Assembly: GCF_000817785.2 (NCBI RefSeq)
Contig: NZ_JTCM02000065.1
Span: 1-36,754 of the forward strand
Reading direction: 5' to 3'
Origin: Hassallia byssoidea VB512170
Lineage (GTDB): Bacteria; Cyanobacteriota; Cyanobacteriia; Cyanobacteriales; Nostocaceae
Length of the DNA: 36,754 bases
Shown: positions 8,793 to 17,305 of the stretch, piece by piece
Layout: the number at the start of each line of letters is the position of its first letter
Numbering within the stretch: position 1 is the first letter of the stretch
Position numbers and translations under genes: made by a program
Notes under the pieces: model-generated
Told to the model about the DNA's origin: nothing
Databases searched by the model: none
Seen by the model: the letters and a program-made list of their open reading frames with translations, nothing else

Positions 8793-9772
8793 TTACTCAG
8801 TTATCGGTTGGTAAATTTCTCTTAATTCCTCCACCGTGTTAAGTGTTTTTAATGCAGTTAAAATTGCTGACAATTGCTCGACATCTTGAATTTGGGAAAT
8901 TTCCTTAAATAGTTCTGACTGCATTGCACCAAATTTCAATTGCAAACAGGTATCAATTCCTTGTAATAAACCTTTGCGAGTACCTTTTTCAATGCCAATG
9001 CGCTCAACGCTCGTTACATACTGCATACGTCTAGATTCCTCGAAAATACTATATTCTTGCCAAAACTCCCGTGCTAAATTGGCGGGTAAAGTCATCATCC
9101 AATCGATGAACTTGAAGTGCGATAATTATCGAATCCCGCTCAAATCCTAAGTCATACAACCTTTTTACCAAAGTTAATTTTTGCTGCTTGCGCTCGGTGC
9201 GATTGCTGGTTGTTGCCTTAGCTTGTAGATGCGCCATAACCACAATAGCAAAGGGATTGCGACTAGCTTCAAGCTCGGACGACCTTTGTTCGTAGTCTAG
9301 CAGTTTTATTACTGGAAATCGAAAACTTATCCCACAACCAAATAGTTGAGAATTAAATTGCGATGGTCGCCAATTTGGGTTTTCATCACCGAGAATAGCC
9401 TTCTTATACTACAAACTTTTGATATTTGTCGTAAATACGATAATTGTAGGTGTACATCCGTAAAGCAAAATTAGATTCTTCTTTACTTTGAATTTCGACA
9501 TGAATAAGTATCCAATTTTCTTCTCCAGAAATACGATAAATCTTGACTAATTTATCGGCAAATCGTGTACCAATTTCTGCATCGCCAACCACAGAAATCA
9601 GTTCTTTATCGAGGAATTCATGCTTTCTAGTCCAATCAATCCTTCGATGTGCTTGGGGGAAGAAAAATAGTATGAAGTCTTCAAAATATCTTTCTAAGAC
9701 ATCTTTCCAGGGCGAATCATACTCGGTTTGAGGATTTAACGAATCAAGTTGAGTTTGTGAATTATCTGTCAT
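8793..9772 (-). pseudogene. Rpn/DUF4351-type PD-(D/E)XK transposase-nuclease, broken by two frameshifts
   Basis: Three minus-strand pieces align end to end with the cyanobacterial Rpn-like family. Piece 1 (9772-9404) has YDSPWKDVLERYFEDF, WTRKHEFLDKE and LIHVEIQSKEE, which carries the PD-(D/E)XK core, and ends YNYRIYDKYQKFVV. After a stop near 9404, a second frame continues ENPNWRPSQF ... FPVIKLLDYE ... RNPFAIVVMAHLQAKATT to about 9120. A third frame then resumes with FKFIDWMMTLPANLAREFWQEY and YVTSVERIGIEKG to the stop at 8793. The frame changes lie near 9390-9404 and near 9125. Intact members are mobile-element nucleases linked to recombination; this copy is almost certainly inactive. Confidence 0.75.
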
Positions 9773-9774
9773 AA

Positions 9775-10152
9775 CTACTGCACCAAAATTGAGCGGCTTA
9801 AAATACTCATGACCTCGCCTGGATTAGGACTTGGCAGTAGTGGACTCCAATCGCCAACATCCGCATAACCAATTACTTGCAGATAGTGAATTGTGCTGGT
9901 TACAGTTCTCGCCGTACCAATTAATAGATGTTTAAGTGGTTCCCGGTTTGGCTCTGTTTGGGAACTTCCCTGGCTGAGGATAGGTACGTTTTGAGCATCA
10001 GCGTCAGGTAAAAAGTTTTGAGCGGCAGATTGAACAGAATACTTTGCACCAAGAGAGGACGTTACTAAAGAAGCTTGTCGGGCTATGTACAACTCAAATT
10101 CAGACTGTGCTAGTGCTTGCTTGTCGATTGCAAACGTTTGTAATTGTATCAT
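9775..10152 (-). CDS. conserved-looking hypothetical upstream of the Rpn pseudogene
   Basis: A 125-residue protein ending two bases before the start of the Rpn pseudogene, on the same strand. The sequence (KQALAQSEFELYIARQ ... LLIGTARTVTSTIHYLQVIGYADVGDWSPLLP) reads as a genuine soluble protein with an Asn/Pro-rich C-terminal loop. I know no function for it. It may be a passenger of the decayed Rpn locus. Confidence 0.5.
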   Translation of the reverse strand: MIQLQTFAIDKQALAQSEFELYIARQASLVTSSLGAKYSVQSAAQNFLPDADAQNVPILSQGSSQTEPNREPLKHLLIGTARTVTSTIHYLQVIGYADVGDWSPLLPSPNPGEVMSILSRSILVQ

Positions 10153-10518
10153 GATTTTATTTGTCTTTCTGTATTGGGGGTTTATGTTGAAGGCGATCGC
10201 ACTCTTAAAAGCCGATTGGGAGCAATCGCTTTCATGTTGTTTGGTTTACGGTTCGGTGGTAATGAAAGGCGTTTTTGTTCAACAAATTGCCTCAATTCAT
10301 CAACCGAATTGAGGATTGTGCTATATTGTTGAACGCGCAGCACTGCTGAGTGTACTGCATCAGAATCCGAAGCGGTGACTCTTAGATGTATTGCCTCAAT
10401 AATTGTGACTCTTGTTGATGGGCAGATACATTGATGTCAGGTTTTGACACATTTTACATAGTTCCATCTTTTGCTCAAGCGTTGGTTTCATGGTTCGGTT
10501 TTCATAGTCGGTAACGTG

Positions 10519-10553
10519 GGCGATGCCTTTGGCAGGCGCTCTGCGCCATCGCC
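10519..10553. repeat. small nested palindrome of the cyanobacterial repeat type
   Basis: Outer arms GGCGATG (10519-10525) and CATCGCC (10547-10553) enclose an inner GGCGC-TCT-GCGCC hairpin. G+C-rich hairpins with this CGATGCC/GGCAGGC wording are a familiar dispersed repeat in filamentous cyanobacteria; this is the only clear copy here. Confidence 0.5.
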
Positions 10554-10640
10554 AAAGTTATACACTTTAATATACGTTAACGTGTCGATGTGTTAATGTT
10601 TTAATGTAGGAAAAACGAGATAAAAATCGTTGTATTTCGG

Positions 10641-10670
10641 CAACTTTGGTGCGTTGGTGCGCCAAAGTTG
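10641..10670. promoter_or_regulatory. 30-bp inverted repeat 50 bases before the HTH gene
   Basis: CAACTTTGG (10641-10649) and CCAAAGTTG (10662-10670) are perfect 9-base arms around TGCGTTGGTGCG. The position upstream of a putative repressor suggests an operator for autoregulation (inference). Confidence 0.4.
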
Positions 10671-10719
10671 TACTCCAGCGCGTAAATTAGGTTCAGGACA
10701 AAAACTGTATGGTTCTGAA

Positions 10720-10941
10720 ATGCCTAAATACGTTGACCTTTCTCGCTATTGGACAGAAGACAAAAATTTATCTATTCAAAAAGCTAGGGAAAAGACTGGG
10801 TTGGATAAGAGAACCCTGTCAGCTGCCAAAAAAGGACAACTGGAACGGGGGCAGTTTGAAACTTTGTTTAAGCTTAGAGATTTGGCTTCTGAACTAGCAG
10901 GTAAACCACTAACACTAGAAGAAATTTTTGAGGATGATTGA
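10720..10941 (+). CDS. small Cro/C1-like helix-turn-helix protein
   Basis: A 73-residue protein (from MPKYVDLSRYW) with a likely HTH in LSIQKAREKTGLDKRTL SAAKKG, matching the helix-turn-helix spacing, and an acidic end LEEIFEDD. The ATG at 10720 is preferred to upstream starts because those would translate the inverted repeat and add unrelated sequence. Its stop overlaps a TTG that opens the GIY-YIG remnant. Role: probably a DNA-binding regulator; target unknown. Confidence 0.5.
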   Translation: MPKYVDLSRYWTEDKNLSIQKAREKTGLDKRTLSAAKKGQLERGQFETLFKLRDLASELAGKPLTLEEIFEDD

Positions 10942-11132
10942 AGATAAAAACTATAAATCCCCTAGACCTTCCTTGGGTCATGTTGGAAAATCGCATCCAG
11001 CTGCCCAAAACTCCTTGCATATATTTTGCAATTGATTCTCAAAATGCAGTGCAGTATATAGATAAATCAATTATTACTCGGAGGGCGTTGGATGCAACAC
11101 CACCGCTACAATTTGTAGGCGCGACAGCTTAG
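10938..11132 (+). pseudogene. truncated GIY-YIG nuclease domain
   Basis: Sixty-four residues overlapping the HTH stop. LPKTPCIYFAIDSQNAVQYIDKS matches the first half of a GIY-YIG domain (here CIYFA ... VQYID instead of GIY ... YIG); then the sequence ends after RRALDATPPLQFVGATA without the catalytic Arg/Glu helices. The last Gly of YIG is Asp. An HTH gene followed by a GIY-YIG gene would be a sensible intact ancestor. No activity is expected. Confidence 0.5.
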
Positions 11133-11142
11133 TTCCTTGGTC

Positions 11143-11166
11143 TTTATAGTACGAAAATACTATAAA
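11143..11166 (+). terminator. hairpin after the GIY-YIG remnant
   Basis: TTTATAGTA-CGAAAA-TACTATAAA, nine perfect base pairs, A/T-rich, ten bases after the stop. It may be a terminator, though no T-run follows. Confidence 0.4.
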
Positions 11167-11190
11167 AAGGCAACTATTCTTAATTTAGTC

Positions 11191-11254
11191 CTGACAAAAT
11201 GCTTCTACTTATTAGTTCAAAAATACTATTTATGAGCGTTCATAAATTTGTCAG
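11191..11254. repeat. 64-bp element with terminal inverted repeats
   Basis: CTGACAAA (11191-11198) and TTTGTCAG (11247-11254) bound a segment whose right half holds a second dyad, TTTATGA-GCG-TTCATAAA. It could be a miniature mobile-element remnant or a nested regulatory hairpin upstream of the next gene. Confidence 0.3.
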
Positions 11255-11321
11255 ACTTTAGGGTGCGGAATGTGGGTTGAAAAGCTGGTAACTCAACTTG
11301 AATGGGAGATAACCTTGACGC

Positions 11322-11741
11322 ATGAATATACAATCATTGCCCCTTGAATTTGAACTTGCTGCATCCCAAATTGCCGCGCAACACTACAATGCCGCACGAT
11401 ATAAGCTCATTTCCACTATCAGCAGTAATAGCATAAATATCGAATTCCAAGGGTATTTTACTGAGAAATTCGACCCGCGTAACCGCCCCGAACCCAACCC
11501 TACCGATAAATTCTATCGAAACGAAAAAATAGATTTTACTCTTTTCTATAGCTATAATCGATTATCTTTATCCGGGCGGTGGCGTTCAGCAATACTGAGT
11601 GTCGAATATACCGCTAACAATGGATATACTTGGATAAATGAAGATGGGGAAGAAATCACCCGTCCCTATCCAGATGGTGAGAAATTTGAGATAATTATGG
11701 CGCAATTATATCCCCTCTTGCAACAATATTTTACTTTTTAA
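11322..11741 (+). CDS. hypothetical protein
   Basis: A 139-residue beta-rich protein (KLISTISSNSINIEFQGYF, FTLFYSYNRLSLSGRWR) with charged ends and no motif that I can name. A weak GGAG lies about 14 bases before the ATG. No membrane segment or signal peptide. Confidence 0.5.
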   Translation: MNIQSLPLEFELAASQIAAQHYNAARYKLISTISSNSINIEFQGYFTEKFDPRNRPEPNPTDKFYRNEKIDFTLFYSYNRLSLSGRWRSAILSVEYTANNGYTWINEDGEEITRPYPDGEKFEIIMAQLYPLLQQYFTF

Positions 11742-11811
11742 CTATTAATTAGTTGTTAGTATTTTTGAGCGAGATGCTGATAACGTTCATCGGAATGCTT
11801 CTTAGGTCTAT

Positions 11812-12225
11812 TTAAAGTTCAAATGCCGCAGAATCTTTGGATGAGAAAGCTTGAAATTGCCGTTGTCGCGAGGCAGCTATCTCGGCAGGTGTATCAAACT
11901 CAGTAGCTTTGGTTCCAAGTTTTAGCTCCTCAGCAAGGGTTAGACCATCACCGTCAGAATCACTTTCCAGTATTCTTGCCATTGCACTCTGAGGGGCAAT
12001 CTGCGCCAATCTAGTCAAAGCCATCGCCACAAATTCGTTAGAAGCATCACAACTATCTAGAAAATTCACAAAATTAGTGGCATCTTCCTCCGTCATCTTG
12101 GCAGGATTTTTTATTCCCCCTTCAATCAAAAAATCGTCGTACAGGGCAATCTCGTTATCATTAAATTTCTCTTGTTTCGCCCGCTCAATTATCAAATTAA
12201 CTTGAGATGTCTGTTCAAAATTCAT
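11812..12225 (-). CDS. small protein with one EF-hand-like calcium loop
   Basis: A 137-residue protein from MNFEQTSQ (a further in-frame ATG at 12252 would add nine residues; neither has a clear ribosome site). The body is helical. Near the C-terminus DSDGDGLTLAEEL has the D-x-D-x-D-G-(L) ... E-E pattern of an EF-hand or thrombospondin type 3 loop, followed by KLGTKATEFDTP, common after such loops in bacterial surface proteins. There is no signal peptide, so calcium binding would be cytoplasmic. It diverges from the helicase gene across a 430-base gap. Confidence 0.5.
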   Translation of the reverse strand: MNFEQTSQVNLIIERAKQEKFNDNEIALYDDFLIEGGIKNPAKMTEEDATNFVNFLDSCDASNEFVAMALTRLAQIAPQSAMARILESDSDGDGLTLAEELKLGTKATEFDTPAEIAASRQRQFQAFSSKDSAAFEL

Positions 12226-12611
12226 AAATAAACACCCGCATACATAATCCAAATTAACCCATATATTTAAATCGTCAAGTTAATATTACCTTTAATCAAA
12301 ATTCACTTCCTCATATAAAAACATCATGAAGCTAAATCATATTATTTAAAATACAAAAAATTAAAATAACAATATCTACATCAGTAACTATATCAAAAGT
12401 TCTATTACCCTCAAACATCTAACAAACCGTAATTTATAGTTTTATGGGATTATTTGTTTGGCTACTGGAATAGTTAGTATAAACTAATACTAAACTTAAT
12501 CTGCGTAGACAATTTTATTACAATAAAGGTTATTCTTCGGTAAATTTTATCTAAATTTGAAAGCCACAAATTAATAACTATAATTTGCTTGCATAAAAAC
12601 CACCGCCATCG
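12226..12611. other. A+T-rich divergent promoter region
   Basis: This gap separates the minus-strand EF-hand-like gene from the helicase. No coding frame is credible. It should hold both promoters. The dyad at 12474-12493 is the clearest site in it. Confidence 0.5.
12474..12493. promoter_or_regulatory. operator-like dyad
   Basis: TTAGTAT-AAACTA-ATACTAA is a perfect 7-base inverted repeat with a 6-base spacer, centred between the divergent genes. The spacing suits a dimeric repressor. The binding protein is unknown. Confidence 0.4.
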
Positions 12612-12646
12612 CTAACGCCTACTTGTTACAAACAACAAGTAAGTAG
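12612..12646 (+). promoter_or_regulatory. CTAACGCC octamer plus stem-loop abutting the helicase start
   Basis: CTAACGCC (12612-12619) is followed at once by ACTTGTT pairing with AACAAGT (12621-12627 with 12634-12640), then AAGTAG and TTTTTT running into the ATG at 12653. There is no Shine-Dalgarno. A hairpin plus T-run directly on the start codon resembles an attenuator or a terminator positioned in a leader. Confidence 0.45.
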
Positions 12647-12652
12647 TTTTTT

Positions 12653-15355
12653 ATGAACAACCGACCAGAGTGGTTACAACCAAGTCGCTGCATTTACTCC
12701 AAACAGTACGGAACAATTCAAATTAACACAATTATTGGTGAAAATCTCCATTTTCGTAAAGGGAATATTAGTCAAGTTATCTTCAATTGGAGGGAGGAAA
12801 TAGAACAAGGAAATCTTACCCCGGTTCAAAATGCTCTATCTCCAAGAAGTTTAATTTATCAACAAATCGCATCTGAGCTAGAAGGTAGAAATAAACTTGC
12901 CCACTGCGATATAATTCCCGAACAACCGGCAAACTATCAACCAATACCAGAAAATGTTCATCCAGCAGTAAGTAAGGCTCTCACTCAATTAGGAATCAAT
13001 CAATTATACTCCCACCAAATTCAAGCATGGTCAGCATACAACCAATCATCAGATATCATTCTGGAAACTCCAACAAGTAGTGGGAAATCGATTTCATTCC
13101 TACTTCCAGTTATTCACGAATGTCTCAAAGGCAATTCATGTATCATCTTCTTCAACCTCAAAGCCCTTGCATTTGACCAAGAGGAGAAAATAAAGGAGTT
13201 TATCAATCTCCTACCAGAGCCTATCCGCCCCGCAATTCTAAATATTAATGGCGATACTCCATCCCAAGAACGCAAAAAGCTTTATACACATAAACCCTCA
13301 ATTATTTGCGTCACGCCCGATGTTTGGAATCACGAGCTTACCAACTACCAATTTGATAACTATAACTTCATTGAAACACTACGCAAAATTTCCATAATCA
13401 CGGTTGATGAGGCTCATTACTATGGTGGTATTTTTGGTAGCAATTTCGCTTTGCTAAACCGTCGCACTCAACTACTGATAAAACTAGCTGGAAGTGATAT
13501 ATCCAAATTACAATATATCTTTGCCTCAGCTACTATCAGCAATAGCCAAGAGATAGCCCAAAAAATTTCCAACCGTAAAAGCAATTTTACAGTAATTAGC
13601 CAAAGCGGTGCAAGAAAAGCTGAAACCACATTTATCAGTCTCAAACCCCAGAATAGTACTTTGTACGCAACTGCCGAAATAGCAGCTTCACTTGTCAGTA
13701 AAGATGTGGTGGGAATATGCTTTTGCGACAGCAGAGAAATGGTCAAAACCCTAACCCAAACAATCCGCAAAATATTAACTGAAAATGGGTTATTTAACCT
13801 CCAAAATAGTATTTCTGCATTTTACGCCAATTTGAAAAACAACCAAAGGAGGAAAATCATTGCAGATATCAAATCTGGGGAAATCAAATTTATCGTGTCA
13901 ACGTCAGCTCTCGAAGCGGGGTTAGACTTAGGCTGTATTGATGCCGTCCTGATTTGCAAGTATCCTGGCAGTATCCTATCCTTCCGGCAAAGGGCAGGTC
14001 GTGCTGGCAGAAAGGAAGAAGGGCTAGTTGTCTTCATACCTTCCAAACAGTCTATTTTAGACTCTTACTACTCGAAAAATCCCGAACGGTTGTTAACCGA
14101 CCCACCGGAGGTCATCAACTTCAACCCCAATTTTGAAAATCTACTCGCGTGCCATATTCTAGCTTGCTGCAAAGAGTCACGCCCGACAATCAACCAAATC
14201 AGCAAGCATTTCGGACAAACTGGACTTGCGATCGCAAACCAACTTCTTCAAGAAAACAAGCTCGTGTACAGCTTCAACAGCAAGCTAGCGTGCGCCCGCA
14301 ATTTAGGTTATGTACACGGCGATATCAAGATTAGGGGGAGCAAAAGCAACAATATCAACTATATCAACACCTCAACTGGGGAGGAGTTTGAACAAAGTGC
14401 GGTCAACACTGCTTTAAGAGAAGTATACCCTAATGCAATTTATACAGCCCAGGATTTTGATGGTAATCCAGTTTGGTATAAATCATCAGAGTTAAAAATC
14501 CAAGAAGGGCAAGCTTTCCTCAAGCCTATTGGACAAACAAATTTATTTACCCGCCCTCAAGGACTAATTAAATTTGAGGAAGTTAAAACTACTGGGGAAG
14601 CAAAGTCAATCAAACTGCCAATGGGAGTAATAAAACTTACTCATAAAATATGTAACATCTCTGAGTCAGTGTCCGGATACAGATTATACAATCGAGAGTC
14701 AAAATGGACTTGTCCAAATCAAGATTGCAGAAACCACAATCAATCTCTAGCAAGTAAACTACAAAACTGTTCCATATGCAACAGCGAACTCACAGATAAA
14801 GACATAATCCAACTAGTAGAAGAAGTATTATATAAGGAAGCTTTGACTATTAGCTGTTCTACCAGTTGTTTGCAAATTGAGATAGACAGACAAGCGAGAA
14901 ATTTCTTCAAGTCAAAAGTAGAGCAAATTAGGTTACCAATAAAGAATCAGAAGTACATTCCAAAAGAGGAGAGGGAGTTATTTGAATATAAAGAAACCGA
15001 CATTTGTATCCACAGTCTAGCACATCAACTGATGCTAGCATTACCACTAGTTGAACATGGTGCTAGTAGTAAAGATATTGACTTTATGCTTTATGAAGAA
15101 CCAACTCAGCCTAACTTAGTCGGCTACTTCTTCGATACAGTTGAGGGAGGAACCGGAATGTGCAATACACTATTTCAATATCTGGAAAAAGCCGTATCGA
15201 GGGCAAAGTTATTAGTGGAAAATTGTCCATGCAAGCACGGATGTTCAAACTGTACTGTTATTTACAGATGCCCCGATGACAATACAGCAATCTCCAAACA
15301 AGTTGGATTACTTATACTTCAAAATTTAATCCAACAAGAAGTACAAATAGTCTAA
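12653..15355 (+). CDS. MrfA/YprA-like DEAH helicase with DUF1998-type zinc cluster
   Basis: A 900-residue superfamily 2 helicase. Walker A ETPTSSGKS (K145), DEAH at 252-255 (TVDEAHYYGG), motif III SATIS, and motif VI FRQRAGRAGRK in the second RecA domain. The C-terminal half has a zinc-ribbon-like C-x4-C ... C-x2-C (WTCPNQDC ... NCSICNSE) and then a DUF1998-like region ending in C858-x-C860-x3-C864-x2-C867-x5-C873 (CPCKHGCSNC). This is the layout of MrfA/YprA, which works in a UvrA-independent excision repair path with the exonuclease MrfB; DISARM DrmB shares DUF1998 but not this helicase fusion. No MrfB-like gene is nearby. The gene is alone between a leader hairpin and a strong terminator. 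Family call strong; repair, defence or plasmid-maintenance role open. Confidence 0.8.
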   Translation: MNNRPEWLQPSRCIYSKQYGTIQINTIIGENLHFRKGNISQVIFNWREEIEQGNLTPVQNALSPRSLIYQQIASELEGRNKLAHCDIIPEQPANYQPIPENVHPAVSKALTQLGINQLYSHQIQAWSAYNQSSDIILETPTSSGKSISFLLPVIHECLKGNSCIIFFNLKALAFDQEEKIKEFINLLPEPIRPAILNINGDTPSQERKKLYTHKPSIICVTPDVWNHELTNYQFDNYNFIETLRKISIITVDEAHYYGGIFGSNFALLNRRTQLLIKLAGSDISKLQYIFASATISNSQEIAQKISNRKSNFTVISQSGARKAETTFISLKPQNSTLYATAEIAASLVSKDVVGICFCDSREMVKTLTQTIRKILTENGLFNLQNSISAFYANLKNNQRRKIIADIKSGEIKFIVSTSALEAGLDLGCIDAVLICKYPGSILSFRQRAGRAGRKEEGLVVFIPSKQSILDSYYSKNPERLLTDPPEVINFNPNFENLLACHILACCKESRPTINQISKHFGQTGLAIANQLLQENKLVYSFNSKLACARNLGYVHGDIKIRGSKSNNINYINTSTGEEFEQSAVNTALREVYPNAIYTAQDFDGNPVWYKSSELKIQEGQAFLKPIGQTNLFTRPQGLIKFEEVKTTGEAKSIKLPMGVIKLTHKICNISESVSGYRLYNRESKWTCPNQDCRNHNQSLASKLQNCSICNSELTDKDIIQLVEEVLYKEALTISCSTSCLQIEIDRQARNFFKSKVEQIRLPIKNQKYIPKEERELFEYKETDICIHSLAHQLMLALPLVEHGASSKDIDFMLYEEPTQPNLVGYFFDTVEGGTGMCNTLFQYLEKAVSRAKLLVENCPCKHGCSNCTVIYRCPDDNTAISKQVGLLILQNLIQQEVQIV

Positions 15356-15358
15356 AAC

Positions 15359-15390
15359 AAGTTCTGCTCTATACATTAAGAGCAGAACTT
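15359..15390 (+). terminator. terminator after the helicase
   Basis: AAGTTCTGCTCT pairs perfectly with AGAGCAGAACTT (12 bp) around ATACATTA, followed by TTTATA. Confidence 0.8.
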
Positions 15391-15459
15391 TTTATATGAA
15401 GTCTATTACCTTTATAAAAAATTTTACACAACACTGCAACAGCAAAATCACGACACTAA

Positions 15460-15494
15460 CTAACGCCTAACCAAATAAAAAATAATTTGGTTAG
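15460..15494 (+). promoter_or_regulatory. CTAACGCC octamer plus perfect stem-loop before a start codon
   Basis: CTAACGCC (15460-15467) leads into CTAACCAAAT-AAAAAATA-ATTTGGTTAG (15467-15494), a perfect 10-bp stem, with TATT before the ATG at 15499. The layout and spacing match the helicase leader at 12612. Confidence 0.5.
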
Positions 15495-15498
15495 TATT

Positions 15499-16230
15499 AT
15501 GTACATAGAGCTAGTTCCTGACTGCGAACAATCACCTCAAAAATTTAAAATCGTTCATGCGCCAACATATTTACTTCTGGATAAAAATTACCAAATAGGT
15601 GATTGTATCCCTGCATCCGATATTCACCTAATAGTTGAACATGCAGTAAATTTAGGATATCAAGTCAAAATCTATCCCCCGATCAAATATCCCTTACCTG
15701 CAATTAGTGATGAATTAGCTGATTTGATGACCTTTTATCCATCTGATTTAAAAATGCGCCTTAACGGTATGGTTTTTGAGCAACGGGCATATGTAATGGC
15801 AAAAAGCCATGACGAAATATGCCTGGATAGAAAATCACGCACCCTACTTCAAGAAGCAGAATACTGGTTAATTAATTACGCTCGCGAAGTTATAGCTAAA
15901 AGGGAGAGTTGTGTATCGGATATTCTTAATTACATGGATAACACGACATTTAGAGAAAAAGCAATCAATACTCTTATGTCCTGGCAACCCAATTGGGAAA
16001 AGGCTATTTCCCTACACGCAAAAAGTAAATTTGAAGCAGGTAACAATGAATTTGAAGTCATCAGCTATCATCACTTACTAAACAAAAAGGGAAGGGAGGG
16101 AACAATGGTGATGTGTAGGGTAACAAAAGCTATAAATAAATTCCCGGAATTTCCCACTTTCCCCTATGATGCAAACTGCACTCTTGGAACTTACCAAGTG
16201 GAAAATGCTCTTAGTCAACGATTAGCTTAA
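15499..16230 (+). CDS. hypothetical protein
   Basis: A 243-residue soluble protein from MYIELVPDCEQ; the ATG right behind the leader hairpin is preferred to a TTG within the hairpin arm. The N-terminal 80 residues look alpha/beta (IVHAPTYLLLDKNYQIGDCIPASDIHLIVEHAV), the rest is helical with several Trp residues. No catalytic motif recognised. A hairpin follows the stop, so it is probably monocistronic. Confidence 0.55.
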   Translation: MYIELVPDCEQSPQKFKIVHAPTYLLLDKNYQIGDCIPASDIHLIVEHAVNLGYQVKIYPPIKYPLPAISDELADLMTFYPSDLKMRLNGMVFEQRAYVMAKSHDEICLDRKSRTLLQEAEYWLINYAREVIAKRESCVSDILNYMDNTTFREKAINTLMSWQPNWEKAISLHAKSKFEAGNNEFEVISYHHLLNKKGREGTMVMCRVTKAINKFPEFPTFPYDANCTLGTYQVENALSQRLA

Positions 16231-16236
16231 AACATA

Positions 16237-16262
16237 GGGCAAGTAGTAATAACTGTTTGCCC
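16237..16262 (+). terminator. terminator-like hairpin
   Basis: GGGCAAGTAG pairs with CTGTTTGCCC (10 bp with two G·U) around TAATAA, six bases after the stop at 16230. No long T-run follows. Confidence 0.5.
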
Positions 16263-16297
16263 AAAATACAGCTAACCACCACCAAAAGCTCATGCAT

Positions 16298-16318
16298 CTA
16301 GTTACTAAAGTTAACTAG
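16298..16318. promoter_or_regulatory. dyad upstream of the primase/PRTRC operon
   Basis: CTAGTTA-CTAAAGT-TAACTAG, perfect 7-base arms, 18 bases before the ATG of the primase. A candidate operator or leader hairpin for the operon that follows. Confidence 0.4.
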
Positions 16319-16336
16319 TAGGAATCAAATGAAATC

Positions 16337-17305
16337 ATGCACGCCCAGGCAGGTAAAATTATCTCGTCCCTGGAAACACTACCCGACAGATGGAGGGTTA
16401 TACCCACATTTGGCAAGCGACCTCTGGGGGGAAAAGAATGGCAGTATAAAACTTACTCACCCAAACAGCTACAAGCCGAACTCATTCGTACTAGATGCAA
16501 AATTTGGTCGGGGAAGAGGTATACACCTGCCACTGGGGTTGCTATTGTCTGCGGCGATAACCAACCCGAAGGACACATCGTCGCTATCGACTGCGACGGA
16601 TTCCGCGCCTGGGGTCAAATTCTAATCCTCAACAAAAAACTAGAAGAGGGTGAAATAGAGAAAATTTCTCCCCAAAAGTTATACGAAGGCGCACTTGCAT
16701 ACCTCCCGGCGACAGTCGCATTCACCTCTGGAGGTGAATACAAGCGCCAACTTCTATACCTAATTACTGAAAAATCATCAATCAAATCCAGCAAAATCTC
16801 AAATCTGGAGTTTAGAGGCAAAAATCATGCGTCTGTTTTACCTCCTTCCTACCACCCAGAAGGAAGATACTATCAGTGGGTTCCCGGTTGCAGTCCGCAA
16901 GAAAAACAAGTTGCGATCGCACCAGATTGGGTAATAGCCCAAATGCTATTAAAGCAGGAGAAGGAAAGGGTAATTCATTCTCCATCGAGTTCTCTCCAAG
17001 AAAAATCTAACCGCACACATGAGGCAAACAGATGCGTAAACTTATACCCCAACATTGAAACCAATATTCAAGCTGCACTTACATTCTTAGAAGTCATACA
17101 CCCCAGATTCGCTTCTGACTATACAACTTGGATTCAAGTTGGAATGGCACTTAAATCAGTCAGCCCTACCTTACTCGAAGCTTGGGATATATGGAGTCAG
17201 CTATCACCCAAATACAAACCAGGAGAATGTGCCTACAAATGGCAGTCTTTCCGCAGAACAGGCATTACCATTCGTACCCTTGCAAAATTTGCCAACCTCT
17301 CATGA
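16337..17305 (+). CDS. primase-polymerase (AEP superfamily) with PriCT-2 domain
   Basis: A 322-residue replication primase. The N-terminal prim-pol domain (about 15-205) has D85-x-D87 in AIDCDG, SGGEY at 131-135, and the third-site region FRGKNHASVLPPSYHPEG followed by YYQWVPG, as in the bifunctional DNA primase/polymerase family of plasmids and phages. The C-terminal 80 residues (SDYTTWIQVGMALKS ... WDIWSQLSPKYKPGE ... WQSFRRTGITIRTLAKFA) match PriCT-2. It would synthesise primers or short DNA tracts on this replicon. No helicase domain is fused, so a partner helicase must come from elsewhere. Its stop overlaps the next ATG (ATGA), tying it to the PRTRC genes. Confidence 0.82.
   Translation: MHAQAGKIISSLETLPDRWRVIPTFGKRPLGGKEWQYKTYSPKQLQAELIRTRCKIWSGKRYTPATGVAIVCGDNQPEGHIVAIDCDGFRAWGQILILNKKLEEGEIEKISPQKLYEGALAYLPATVAFTSGGEYKRQLLYLITEKSSIKSSKISNLEFRGKNHASVLPPSYHPEGRYYQWVPGCSPQEKQVAIAPDWVIAQMLLKQEKERVIHSPSSSLQEKSNRTHEANRCVNLYPNIETNIQAALTFLEVIHPRFASDYTTWIQVGMALKSVSPTLLEAWDIWSQLSPKYKPGECAYKWQSFRRTGITIRTLAKFANLS

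Larger units (their letters stand above)
10153..10719. other. intergenic region with palindromic repeats between divergent genes
   Basis: No gene is convincing here. It must hold the promoters of the minus-strand gene ending at 10152 and of the HTH gene at 10720. It also carries a HIP1 octamer (10193-10200), a run of related TTAACGTG/TTAATGT words around 10570-10605, and the two inverted repeats listed separately. Confidence 0.5.

Noticed and set aside
10085-10332. Two plus-strand frames in the divergent region
   Set aside because: They lie opposite the minus-strand gene's start, have odd composition and no homologous pattern.
15460-15501. Integron attC-like site (GCCTAAC ... GTTAGTA)
   Set aside because: Only about 28 bases between the core boxes, the right box breaks the GTTRRRY consensus, and no integrase or cassette array is present. 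The leader-hairpin reading fits better.
17182-17301. Upstream 40 codons of the E-like protein
   Set aside because: They read the primase gene in a second frame; the ATGA-coupled ATG at 17302 is the natural start.
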